DNA of 64,000 nt, from the NCBI RefSeq assembly GCF_002088975.1, contig NZ_NCST01000106.1, forward strand, positions 1 to 64,000, in the 5' to 3' direction. The notes under the pieces are model-generated. The model was not told the origin of the DNA and did no database searches. It saw nothing but the letters and a program-made list of their open reading frames with translations. How positions within the stretch are numbered: the first letter of the stretch is position 1; each line of letters starts with the position of its first letter. The position numbers and the translations under genes were made by a program. Of the stretch, positions 40,891-49,396 are shown in pieces. Source of the DNA: Henriciella aquimarina (GTDB lineage Bacteria > Pseudomonadota > Alphaproteobacteria > Caulobacterales > Hyphomonadaceae).

Positions 40891-41844
40891 ATGTCTCCAC
40901 GCCTCGCTCAGTTCGGCCTGCGGCTACCGCTAATGGCAGCGCCCATGTCGATTGCGTCTGTGCCCTCACTTATCACGGCGTGCATGCAGGCGGGCATCAT
41001 CGGGTGTTTTCCCACACATAATGCCGCCTACGACCGCGGCCTGAAAGCCTGGGTGGATGAACTGCTTGAGGCACAAGACATGATCCACGACAGTGGCGGC
41101 GTACCCCCGCCTTTCGCTGTCAACATCAATGTCTCACGGCGCAAACCTGAAGAAATGCTCGCCAGCGAAATATCGATCTGCCGCCGCGCCCGTTTGCCGA
41201 TCATCACGAGCAATGCCGGAAACCCGACAGAACTCGTCAAACAGGTTCATGACTGGGGCGGCGTCGTCATTCACGACGCGACGACCGTAGAGCAAGCCGA
41301 AAAGGCGGCCGCGGCCGGTGTCGACGGCCTTATGCTTGTCTGCGCTGGCGCTGGCGGGCTTGGCGGGCTCCTGTCACCCTTCGCCTTCGTGCGCAAAGTC
41401 CGACAATTCTTCGACGGGATCATACAACTGGCGGGTGGTGTCGCAGACGGCGCCGGCATCGCTGCCGCCGAGATGCTGGGCGCCGACATGGTCTGCATGG
41501 GGACAAGGTTTATTGCCACCAAGGAGTCCGGGGTCCATTCCGGGCACAAGGACATGCTGGCCGATGCCGCCCTCTCGGATATTGTCTGGACGGACAGCAT
41601 TGTCGGCATTGGCGCTAATTTCCTGGGACCTTCCCTCGCCGGACACGGGTTAAGTCCTGCCCCTGCATCAGGACGACGCAAGGCTTTGCCAGACGGCGTT
41701 AAGCCCTGGCGCGATATCTGGAGCGGCGGCCAATCCGCTGCCCTCGTCAATGATGCACCCGAAGTCGCAACACTGATTGACCGGCTGGAACGTGAATACG
41801 CTGACGCCATCGGCACAGTCTCCGTCCATGGCGCTGGCAGATAA
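40891..41844 (+). CDS. Nitronate monooxygenase family flavoprotein, divergent member
   Basis: This 317-aa protein has GAGGGTTTTCATC before the ATG. It keeps the family core (LPLMAAPMSIASVPSLITA, PIITSNAGNP, QLAGGVADGAGIAAAEMLGA, GTRFIATKES). The usual AGGHxG catalytic-His segment reads AGAGGLGG, so that His is absent. It is predicted to bind FMN but to have different chemistry from its neighbour. Gene pairing and a shared operator suggest consecutive or related steps. It is monocistronic on the plus strand. Confidence 0.85.
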   Translation: MSPRLAQFGLRLPLMAAPMSIASVPSLITACMQAGIIGCFPTHNAAYDRGLKAWVDELLEAQDMIHDSGGVPPPFAVNINVSRRKPEEMLASEISICRRARLPIITSNAGNPTELVKQVHDWGGVVIHDATTVEQAEKAAAAGVDGLMLVCAGAGGLGGLLSPFAFVRKVRQFFDGIIQLAGGVADGAGIAAAEMLGADMVCMGTRFIATKESGVHSGHKDMLADAALSDIVWTDSIVGIGANFLGPSLAGHGLSPAPASGRRKALPDGVKPWRDIWSGGQSAALVNDAPEVATLIDRLEREYADAIGTVSVHGAGR

Positions 41845-41851
41845 GTATCTG

Positions 41852-42598
41852 CTACAGCTGCGCAGCGCCCCCGTCGACGAAATAGTCGGCACCCGTCACA
41901 TAACTGGCCTCGTCTGAGAGCAGGAAACACGCAACCGCGGCGACTTCTTCAGCCGTTCCGAAACGCTTCATCGGGTTGGTTTTGACGACACCCTGCTGGA
42001 TTTTCTCCAACACCTCAGCTGGCCGTCCCAGACGCTCAAAAAAAGGCGTTTCAATAGGTCCGGGGCTCAGACAATTGACCCTGACCTTGCCCGCGAACTC
42101 AGCTGCAAACCCGCGAACCATTGCCCGTACAGCCGCCTTGGTCGCAGAATATAGCGCAGCGCCCGGCATCCCGACATCCTTGGCGACGGAAGCCGTGATA
42201 ACCACGGAACTGTCAGTCTTCATCAAGGGGACGAGAGCCTGAAAACCAAATATGGGGCCGCCAACATTCAGATCCATCAGATCACGATAGGACTCGACGG
42301 TCAGCGACCCCACCATGCCGCCGGTTCCACCTTTCCCGGCATTGAGAAAAGCGCCATCAATCTCACCGAAGAGACGCCCGGCTTCTTTTGCCAGTTCGTC
42401 CGCTGAGGCGAGGTCGCTCGCATCGTTCCTGAATGCAGATATCCGCTCATCTGCGGCCTCGGCGCTGGCGAGTTTTTTGTCGCTCGTGCCCGTCACCAGG
42501 ACCCGCCCACCTTCACCGGCGATCCTTTGTGCAACCGCGAGTCCAATGCCGCTGGACCCGCCTGTGACGACAATATTCTTTCCTTCAAAACGGTTCAC
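41852..42598 (-). CDS. SDR-family oxidoreductase
   Basis: This 248-aa classical SDR has VVTGGSSGIGLAVAQR (cofactor), the catalytic VITASVAKD with Ser and LYSATKAAV (Tyr-x3-Lys), and the C-terminal YVTGADYFVDGGAAQL. It probably oxidises a 3-hydroxyacyl-CoA or a cyclic alcohol. It is the last gene of the seven-gene minus operon from 49301 and follows the smaller acyl-CoA dehydrogenase subunit by 32 bp. Confidence 0.92.
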   Translation of the reverse strand: MNRFEGKNIVVTGGSSGIGLAVAQRIAGEGGRVLVTGTSDKKLASAEAADERISAFRNDASDLASADELAKEAGRLFGEIDGAFLNAGKGGTGGMVGSLTVESYRDLMDLNVGGPIFGFQALVPLMKTDSSVVITASVAKDVGMPGAALYSATKAAVRAMVRGFAAEFAGKVRVNCLSPGPIETPFFERLGRPAEVLEKIQQGVVKTNPMKRFGTAEEVAAVACFLLSDEASYVTGADYFVDGGAAQL

Positions 42599-42630
42599 AG
42601 ATGCGTCTCCTGATAAACGCTCAAGGGCAA

Positions 42631-43701
42631 CTACCAGCCAGCAAGGTCTGCTGCTCTAGCGCGATGTACAGCCGGGCTCCCAAGCACAACCCGATCGAAC
42701 ACCGACCGCCGGAACCAGATGTTAAGACCGTATTCCCATGTGTAGCCAATACCGCCATGCGCGGCGATTGCATCCCGGGCCACTTCAACAAAACGGTCGC
42801 AGAGATGCGCCTTTGCCAGCGCGGCAGAGCGCGGGGCATCCTCCTGCTTCATGTCCCAGGCATGCGCTGCATACCATACGAGCGCCCGAGCCGGCTCGAC
42901 GTTCAGGGCCATGGTAGACAGCTGGTGTTTCAATGCCTGAAAGCGCCCAATTGGCTGGCCGAACTGCTTGCGTTCCTTGGCATACTCGACGGAGAGATCG
43001 AGACAGTATTGAGCGCCTCCAAGCGCGTCAGCAGCCAACAGGACGAGAGCAGCATCGAAAATACGCTGCACACCGTCATCGCCGGGGGGAAACAACTCAT
43101 GCGCCGTGGCCTCCTCGAATGACACTGTCGACGCTGGACGGCTCCGGTCGGTGGATTTGAGCGGTGTGACAGAGACAGCATTACTGGCTTCGACCAGCGC
43201 GAGCCCGCCGCCCTCCGTACCGGTCAGGAACACTTTTGCTGCACTGGCAGAGGGCACAAAGCGGACTTCGCCGCTGGCCTTGCCGTCCTCCACGCTGACA
43301 GTCCAGCCGGTTGGCAGCCAGTCACCACCGAACGCAAATGTCGCCACGGCTTCACCACTTGCGACACGCTTGAGCCACGCAGAACGTGCCGTATCATTGT
43401 CCGTTTCCGACAACGCAATTGCCGTCAGCAATTGACCAATGAACGGTCCGGGTGCGCCTGCCTTTCCGATCGATTCAATGACCAGGGCGGCTTCCACGAG
43501 TCCCAGCCCACTGCCACCCTGGTCTTCAGGCAGCATCAAGCCGGCCATCTCCAGTTCGCATACGGCTTGCCAGCTATCAGGCTCGAAATCATCATTGCCA
43601 TCAATGAAGACGTGCAATTTATCACGCGTCAGCACGCTTGAAACGGCGCCATGTACAACATCCTGAATGGCAGTCTGGTCACTATCTAAATGAAACCTCA
43701 T
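42631..43701 (-). CDS. Acyl-CoA dehydrogenase, non-catalytic (beta-like) partner
   Basis: This 356-aa ACAD-fold protein starts in an ATGA overlap with the larger acyl-CoA dehydrogenase gene. The N-terminus FHLDSDQTAIQDVV and the C-terminal HGGIGYTWEYGLNIWFRR resemble the smaller subunits of alpha2beta2 acyl-CoA dehydrogenases such as the ChsE1-ChsE2 and FadE26-FadE27 types. The helix-G segment (FDAALVLLAADALGG) has no catalytic Glu and no YEGT motif is present. It probably forms a heteromer with the 43698 product, giving a pocket for bulky CoA esters. Confidence 0.88.
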   Translation of the reverse strand: MRFHLDSDQTAIQDVVHGAVSSVLTRDKLHVFIDGNDDFEPDSWQAVCELEMAGLMLPEDQGGSGLGLVEAALVIESIGKAGAPGPFIGQLLTAIALSETDNDTARSAWLKRVASGEAVATFAFGGDWLPTGWTVSVEDGKASGEVRFVPSASAAKVFLTGTEGGGLALVEASNAVSVTPLKSTDRSRPASTVSFEEATAHELFPPGDDGVQRIFDAALVLLAADALGGAQYCLDLSVEYAKERKQFGQPIGRFQALKHQLSTMALNVEPARALVWYAAHAWDMKQEDAPRSAALAKAHLCDRFVEVARDAIAAHGGIGYTWEYGLNIWFRRSVFDRVVLGSPAVHRARAADLAGW

Positions 43702-44894
43702 TGGCCGCGCTCCATCGCAAGATCCCGTGGCAGGTCGAGACCCCGCTCACCGATAATATTCCGCTGAATGTTCGTGGTGCCGCCTGCAATCGAATTGCCG
43801 AGCGAGCCCATGATCTGATCCAGCCACTTTTCAGGGCCACGCCCGCGTGTCCCCGCTGGCTCGGGCTCGATCAGGCCCTCATCATCAATCAGGTCTTGAG
43901 CGGCAAGCGCAATATCGTGTCCGATCTCTGTCAGGAGAAGCTTCATCATCATCGAAATGATGCCAGCCTCTTCATCGTGGATCGCACTCGACATGATGCG
44001 ATAGGATGAATAGCGGTGAGCCATGACCCAGCCTTCGATCCGGGTCAGCGCTTGACGCACTTCCGGATCCTTGATGGCCGATTGCCCATTCCGCGTCATT
44101 TCCCCAGCCAGTTCGACCAATTTCTGGAACTGGTTGCCAAGCATGGCTGCCGAACCGATGGACGCGCGCTCATGCTTCAGCGTCGTACGAGAAACATTCC
44201 AGCCCTGTCCCCGCTCACCGACGATCCAGCTCGCAGGTGTTTCGGCGTCATCAAAGAAAAATTCATAAAACCCGCTTTCGCCCGTCATCTGACGGATCGG
44301 CTTGCGGCTCACGCCCGGCTGATCGAGATCGATCAACAGGTAAGAGATACCATCATGCTTGCCTGCATCGGACTCGGTACGAACCAGAGCGAACATATGG
44401 GTCGCTTTGCCACCCTGGCTAGTCCAGATTTTCTGGCCGTTAATAATCCACTTGTCGCCGACAAGCTCGGCCCTGGTACGCACGGAAGCCAGGTCTGAGC
44501 CGGTGCCCGGCTCCGAATAGCCCTGTCCCCAGATATAGTCACCCGACATGGTTTTCGGGATGAAAAGCGCCTTTTGCTCATCGGTGCCCCGCTCGAGGAG
44601 GGTTGGCACGAGCATGTTCATCCCGTTACCGGGCACTTCCATCGGTGCGCGCGCCCGCCCGAATTCCTCGCGGATAACTTGTGCCTTGATGACGTCGGGG
44701 GCCTGCTCGGATCCACCCCACGCCTTCGGTATGGCGCGGTATAGATACCCCGCTTCGGTCGCCTGCTTGCGAAAGGCGGCAATATAAGCCTTCATATCTG
44801 CCTTCTCGACAGATTGCGGCATCCAGTTGGCTTTCAGGAATGTCCGCACGTCCTTGCGGAACGCCTCGGCTGCATCGCCATAGCTCAGATCCAT
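43698..44894 (-). CDS. Acyl-CoA dehydrogenase, catalytic (alpha-like) partner
   Basis: This 398-aa ACAD starts after GGGAGATAGTC. It has GYSEPGTGSDLASVRT, INGQKIWTSQGG, a helix-G glutamate in LKHERASIG and the end IAGGTTNIQRNIIGERGLDL of FadE29-like subunits. Its stop overlaps the start of the beta-like partner. The pair would dehydrogenate a large or ring-containing acyl-CoA, as heteromeric enzymes do in steroid side-chain degradation (family knowledge). It lies after two crotonases in the same operon. Confidence 0.92.
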   Translation of the reverse strand: MDLSYGDAAEAFRKDVRTFLKANWMPQSVEKADMKAYIAAFRKQATEAGYLYRAIPKAWGGSEQAPDVIKAQVIREEFGRARAPMEVPGNGMNMLVPTLLERGTDEQKALFIPKTMSGDYIWGQGYSEPGTGSDLASVRTRAELVGDKWIINGQKIWTSQGGKATHMFALVRTESDAGKHDGISYLLIDLDQPGVSRKPIRQMTGESGFYEFFFDDAETPASWIVGERGQGWNVSRTTLKHERASIGSAAMLGNQFQKLVELAGEMTRNGQSAIKDPEVRQALTRIEGWVMAHRYSSYRIMSSAIHDEEAGIISMMMKLLLTEIGHDIALAAQDLIDDEGLIEPEPAGTRGRGPEKWLDQIMGSLGNSIAGGTTNIQRNIIGERGLDLPRDLAMERGQ

Positions 44895-44896
44895 GA

Positions 44897-45691
44897 CTAT
44901 CTCCCTGTGAATTCAGGCGAGCGGCGTGCAACGACCGCATCCAGCCCTTCGGCAAAATCTTCGGAGCTAATAAGGACAGCCTGGCTCGAGACATTGGCCG
45001 TCCACTCCGCCTGCATCGAGCTTTCCAGGCCCCGGTGGATTGCTTCCTTGACGGTGGCATAAGCGGTCGGGGCCGCAGCAGCGAGTTCGGCGGCAAACCC
45101 CCGGCCACGTAGAGACAGCTCCTCAGGCGAGACCACTTCGCTCACCAGTCCGCTGGCAAGCGCCTCCTCGGCCCGAACCTGTTTGCCCATAAGGCACATT
45201 TCCTTCGCCCGCCCGAGACCGACGATACGCGGCAGCAGAAACAGCCCGCCGAGCGGGGGCATGATGCCGAGCTTGATCCAGCTTTCCTGGAACATGACTT
45301 TCTCATCCGCGATCCGGAAATCGCAGGCGAGTGCCAGCTCACATCCCACCGTAACGGCAGCGCCGTTGATGAGGGCAAGGGTCGGCTTAGGGCAATGATA
45401 GATCCGACGCGCAGCACCCTGGAACTTCTCGTAGACCTGCGCCTTGATCTGCGCGGCGCCCATCGAAGTCAGCTCTTTCAGAAACCTGAAATCAGCACCG
45501 GCCGAGAAGTGTCTGCCTTCCGCAGCAAGGATGATGACCTTCACGTCCGGATCATCCGTCAGCGCATCCATGCCCGCACAGATTTCACCAAGAGAATGCG
45601 GGCTAAGCGCGTTGCGGCCATCCCCCCGGTCAATCGTAAGCGTGCCCACACCTTCATCGATACTGAGACGGATATCCTCGAAAACGGTCAT
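44897..45691 (-). CDS. Enoyl-CoA hydratase/isomerase family protein
   Basis: This 264-aa crotonase has the oxyanion-hole segments AAEGRHFSAGADFRFL and NGAAVTVGCELALACDFRIA. At the first catalytic-Glu position of mitochondrial enoyl-CoA hydratase the sequence reads FQESWIKLG, with Trp there; the second Glu is present in GRAKEMCLMG. It may therefore be an isomerase, hydrolase or retro-Claisen member rather than a standard hydratase. It overlaps the next crotonase gene (45688) by 4 bp and precedes the alpha acyl-CoA dehydrogenase gene by 2 bp. Confidence 0.88.
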   Translation of the reverse strand: MTVFEDIRLSIDEGVGTLTIDRGDGRNALSPHSLGEICAGMDALTDDPDVKVIILAAEGRHFSAGADFRFLKELTSMGAAQIKAQVYEKFQGAARRIYHCPKPTLALINGAAVTVGCELALACDFRIADEKVMFQESWIKLGIMPPLGGLFLLPRIVGLGRAKEMCLMGKQVRAEEALASGLVSEVVSPEELSLRGRGFAAELAAAAPTAYATVKEAIHRGLESSMQAEWTANVSSQAVLISSEDFAEGLDAVVARRSPEFTGR

Positions 45692-46473
45692 TCGCCCTTG
45701 TCTTTCATGGCCTTGTAGATTCGGGCCGTTGCCTGCGTTGACAGGCCCATGAAGAGACTTTCCTGATCGAGGTGGGCCTCGAACTGGCCATCTTCAGCCA
45801 GATTGAGATTGGCCTTCATGTACCGCCAGCCCATGCGCGGCCCCTTCGCCAGACGCCGGGCCACCTTCAATGTCTCTTCCCGCAGGGTCTCGTCTGAAAA
45901 GACCCGTGTGTAGAGCCCGAAGGCGAGCGCTGCCTCGGCATCGAACTTTTCGCCGAGGATGAGCAGCTCCCGCGCCTTGGCGGTGCCAAGAATCTTTGTC
46001 CAGAACCAGGTCGACCCGAAGTCGCCCCCGCCCCCGATCCGGTCGAAGGCAGAAAGAAATGTCGCCGACCGGCCTGCGAAACGAAGGTCACAGGCTCCGG
46101 CGATACCGATGCCCGCTCCCGCCACCGGGCCATTCACCATCGCAATGGTAGGTTTGCCCATTTCGTGCAGCAGGCGTGGCGTCTCCATATGACTGCGCAG
46201 GCGTATATGGCTTTGCTCGACAGGGCTTCCCCGCTCGGGACTGACCTCCATCGGGGCGCGATCCCCCTTGAGGTCACCCCCGGAGCAGAAGCCCCGCCCG
46301 GCACCGGTCACCACAACACAACCGACAGAGGGATCGCTGGCCGCGTCACGTGTCGCATCCGCCAGAGGCGCCATGATCGCATCACTCAATGCATTCAGGC
46401 TTTCAGGCCGGTTCAACGTGATGACCCGGACACCGTCCACGTCTTCCGTCATGACTGTCTGCGCTTCGCTCAT
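45688..46473 (-). CDS. Enoyl-CoA hydratase/isomerase, PaaG-like aspartate
   Basis: This 261-aa crotonase has VVTGAGRGFCSGGDLKG and NGPVAGAGIGIAGACDLRFA. The active-site segment FDRIGGGGDFGSTWFW carries an Asp in the place seen in PaaG-type isomerases (GDYGGT), suggesting double-bond isomerisation or hydration of an unusual enoyl-CoA. It overlaps both neighbours by 4 bp (MaoC hydratase before, crotonase after), so the set is translationally coupled. Confidence 0.9.
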   Translation of the reverse strand: MSEAQTVMTEDVDGVRVITLNRPESLNALSDAIMAPLADATRDAASDPSVGCVVVTGAGRGFCSGGDLKGDRAPMEVSPERGSPVEQSHIRLRSHMETPRLLHEMGKPTIAMVNGPVAGAGIGIAGACDLRFAGRSATFLSAFDRIGGGGDFGSTWFWTKILGTAKARELLILGEKFDAEAALAFGLYTRVFSDETLREETLKVARRLAKGPRMGWRYMKANLNLAEDGQFEAHLDQESLFMGLSTQATARIYKAMKDKGE

Positions 46474-47753
46474 CCCTTGGACAGCTCCCAGTGACGCGCC
46501 ATCATCTGAGCTGCCTCCTCTGCGAGGTCTGCCGGCACTTCCGGATACATCGCCATGCGCCCCTTCTTGGGAAGCGCGATCGTTGCCGTAGCCTTGACGG
46601 TAACTTCGTCGCGCTGGTTCCTGAACTCGGCGCGCACATCGATCAGGGCCTGACCGTTCTCCTCGCGCTTACCGAGCACCTCACCCGTGATGATTTGGGT
46701 ATCGCCCATATAATTGAACTTACGGATTTCATCGTGGACATGCGTGATGATGCCATCGTCGCCCGCCCAGTCCTGAAGATAATGGAACAGGTAGTTCTCC
46801 CGCATCACACCATAATCATAGGCCATCGGATTGCCGATTGCCTGTGCCCAGAGCGGGTCCCAGTGCAAGCGTTGCGCGACGTCGGGAATACCTTGCTCGT
46901 TCTTGATATAGAACGGCGCGATCCGCTGGCGGTTCTTGTAGGCAAGCCGCCCGACCGTCGGCGCGTAGGGCACAAAGCCATAGCCGCCGGAATGAAAACA
47001 GATTACGTCCGTAACGGTCAACGGGCCCTTGGCCATCTTGCCGAGACTGTCACCAACCCCGACATCGTCCCAGTAACGCGTATCCGCCCCGCGCACTTCT
47101 TCCTGCGCGTAAACGGCATCGATCTCCGCAATATCTTCATCAGTGTAGGTTGCCGGCTCGATATGGCTGTACTTGCCCTTCTTCTTGGCTGTCTTACGCT
47201 CCGTCAGGATACGAAGGATGCGATAGACCGCGACAACCTCGGCGTTCTGGTTGACCTTCACATCTTTACGGACGCAGATCACCGAACGGCCACCGAATTC
47301 CGAGTTCTTCACCTCGCAGCTCTCGTCTCCATTATAGGAGTAAATCGTGTCACCTGGCCGCGTAGGGCGATAGAAGTCCCACTTCGAGCCGGATACGAAA
47401 ACGTGAATCCCGCGAAAAAGAGACTTGCGAAGCTTCTTGATATGATCCGGCGTCGGGTCGCCTTTCATCGGGGAGTTCACCGAGCCAATCATCATGCCGG
47501 GAGCGATCACACCGCCCCAGCGGGTCCCTTTGGCGTACTCCGGGTCACAGAATACCGGATTGTCATCGCCGCACCCATGCGACCAGTTGCGGATATTGTC
47601 GACGGTCGCCGTCTGGTTGTACTCGCGATGCCGGGACGGTGACATGAAACCCAGAAGCTGTTTCTGGCGATCAATATCCTCGTCGGTAATCTCGTATTCA
47701 GTGGCTTTTTGCCACTCTTCGCTTTCAAGGACCTCTGTCTTGCTCTTGGCCAT
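46470..47753 (-). CDS. MaoC-like double-hotdog acyl dehydratase
   Basis: This 427-aa protein starts after GGGAGACCGACAA. The N-terminal FAS1-like hotdog (about 40-190) has IRNWSHGCGDDNPVFCDPEY and GGVIAPGMM; the C-terminal MaoC-like hotdog (about 225-400) has a degenerate active-site region and HYLQDWAGDDG. The length and order resemble the large MaoC-type hydratases of actinobacterial steroid and proteobacterial catabolic clusters (ChsH1/ChsH2-like or Igr-type), fused here in one chain. It would hydrate a bulky 2-enoyl-CoA made by the acyl-CoA dehydrogenase pair downstream. Confidence 0.83.
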   Translation of the reverse strand: MAKSKTEVLESEEWQKATEYEITDEDIDRQKQLLGFMSPSRHREYNQTATVDNIRNWSHGCGDDNPVFCDPEYAKGTRWGGVIAPGMMIGSVNSPMKGDPTPDHIKKLRKSLFRGIHVFVSGSKWDFYRPTRPGDTIYSYNGDESCEVKNSEFGGRSVICVRKDVKVNQNAEVVAVYRILRILTERKTAKKKGKYSHIEPATYTDEDIAEIDAVYAQEEVRGADTRYWDDVGVGDSLGKMAKGPLTVTDVICFHSGGYGFVPYAPTVGRLAYKNRQRIAPFYIKNEQGIPDVAQRLHWDPLWAQAIGNPMAYDYGVMRENYLFHYLQDWAGDDGIITHVHDEIRKFNYMGDTQIITGEVLGKREENGQALIDVRAEFRNQRDEVTVKATATIALPKKGRMAMYPEVPADLAEEAAQMMARHWELSKG

Positions 47754-47777
47754 TTGTCGGTCTCCCTTTGGTAACAG

Positions 47778-49301
47778 TCAGGCGGTTTCGCTCTCTGTCG
47801 CAGTGAACATGTCTTGCACTTGCGGCAGCGCAGGTTTCATTGACGGGGTGCGCGGAACGTCATCAACGATCTTCCAGCGAACCGGCACCTGGTAAGCCGC
47901 GAGATATTGCTTGGCGAAAGCCTTCAAATCTTCATTGTCAGGCTCATCTGCCCCACTTTTCAGCATGACAGCGCAGACGGGCACGGCGCCGAGCCGACGG
48001 TCAGGTATACCGACCACAACGGCCTCCCGTATGGCCGGATGCTTTTCGAGGGTCGCGGCCACGTCGTCAGGATGGACCTTGAAGCCGCCGCGAATAATGG
48101 CGTTATCCGCACGCCCCTTAATGAACAGGAATCCATCCTCATCAATGACCGCACGGTCGGTGGTCCGTAGCCACTCATCGCCTATTCCGAACTGGCGCGC
48201 CTTCATTTCCAGAACGCCTTCAGCACCGGGCTCGAGCTCCTCACCCGTTTCCGGATCGACCACCCTGCCCGTGACACCCGGCTGAAAGCGTCCGACGCTG
48301 CCGGGTTTGTCTTTGTAATACTTTCGGAAGGCGCCCAGAGACCAGCCTGCCACCGCGCCTGAAAATTCCGTGGCACCATAATTTTGCAGCACAGGCAGGT
48401 CGTAGCGGTCCAGAAACTCCTGTGTGATGGCCGGATCAAGCGGCTGCGCTCCTGTCCGCAGGGCCTTCAGGCTGGAAAACACATCAGCAGGCAGGTTGGC
48501 ATCGAGGATCATGCGCAATCCGGTCGGAACCGCACCCGCGACGACCGGGCGGTGACGTGTCACAGCATCGGCCCACGACTCGACTGAGAATTTCTCGACA
48601 ATACAGAGCTGTCGCCCGCCGAGAATTGTGTTGAGCGCCCCCCAGAGACCGCCGATATGCGCCATCGGATTTGTCAGAAGCTGGACGCCACTGCGCAACC
48701 TTGGGGGATCATCGGGCGATCGGTCCTTTTCATAGGACATGGCCGATCGGAAACTCTGGAGGAAAGCATCGCGCTTCAGGGGGATACGCTTTGGTGTCCC
48801 GGTTGTGCCACTGGTCAGCATCTCAATGATGACGCCTGGCTGGGTATAGGCAATATTCTTGCCGGTGATCTTCTCGAATCCCGGCCGTAGGCGGGCACCC
48901 TCGAGCACGGGCTGGGTCTCAATGATCGCCGTCCCGGCTGCTTCCAGAACAGGCAGGATGCCAGGACGTTCAAGATCAACATCCGTACCGATCACCACGG
49001 GCAGATTGAGCCGCTCAAGGTCTGCACGGATCTTGTCTTCCGGCAGCATGGGATTGATCGAAACCATCACCCCATCGACCCCGACAGCGCTCAATACGCC
49101 CGCAAGGACGTCAGGGTGGTTACGAACAAAGACCCCGATCCTGGCGCCCTCTCCAAGACCAAGTTCTGCAAGCTCGGCCTGAACAGCACGTATCGTATTG
49201 CCCAGATCACCCCAGGAATACCATGCACCGTCATAATCGATGGCATCCGCAGATGGATCGATCTCGAGAACGCCGTTCAAGAGGTCTGACAGAAATGACA
49301 T
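47778..49301 (-). CDS. AMP-forming acyl-CoA synthetase (paralogue B)
   Basis: ATG 49301 (GGAGGGTTACTC ahead) gives 507 aa. Motifs are MLTSGTTGTPKRIPLK, VLQNYGATEFSGAVAGWSLG, LRTTDRAVIDEDGFLFIKGR, RGGFKVHPDDV and the C-terminal VPRTPSMKPALP with its lysine. It is the first gene of the seven-gene operon down to 41852. It is closely similar along its length to the synthetase at 27182-28687, pointing to an ancient duplication inside the island. It supplies the CoA ester for the operon enzymes. Confidence 0.92.
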   Translation of the reverse strand: MSFLSDLLNGVLEIDPSADAIDYDGAWYSWGDLGNTIRAVQAELAELGLGEGARIGVFVRNHPDVLAGVLSAVGVDGVMVSINPMLPEDKIRADLERLNLPVVIGTDVDLERPGILPVLEAAGTAIIETQPVLEGARLRPGFEKITGKNIAYTQPGVIIEMLTSGTTGTPKRIPLKRDAFLQSFRSAMSYEKDRSPDDPPRLRSGVQLLTNPMAHIGGLWGALNTILGGRQLCIVEKFSVESWADAVTRHRPVVAGAVPTGLRMILDANLPADVFSSLKALRTGAQPLDPAITQEFLDRYDLPVLQNYGATEFSGAVAGWSLGAFRKYYKDKPGSVGRFQPGVTGRVVDPETGEELEPGAEGVLEMKARQFGIGDEWLRTTDRAVIDEDGFLFIKGRADNAIIRGGFKVHPDDVAATLEKHPAIREAVVVGIPDRRLGAVPVCAVMLKSGADEPDNEDLKAFAKQYLAAYQVPVRWKIVDDVPRTPSMKPALPQVQDMFTATESETA

Positions 49302-49346
49302 GAGTAACCCTCCAGGACCGCACACTTCCTGCGCGAAATCCTCTTA

Positions 49347-49361
49347 TATAACTAAGTGCAC
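49347..49361. promoter_or_regulatory. TATAAC-type operator, site 9
   Basis: TATAACTAAGTGCAC lies 45 nt upstream of the first gene of the seven-gene operon. The left half-site is perfect. Confidence 0.65.
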
Positions 49362-49396
49362 TTTGTGAAAAGTATTATCTCGCCTTTGATGAGAAT

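Noticed and set aside
46491-47642. A 383-codon plus-strand frame antisense to the MaoC-like hydratase
   Set aside because: It is a mirror frame of a gene with clear homology, and no ribosome site or family motif is seen.
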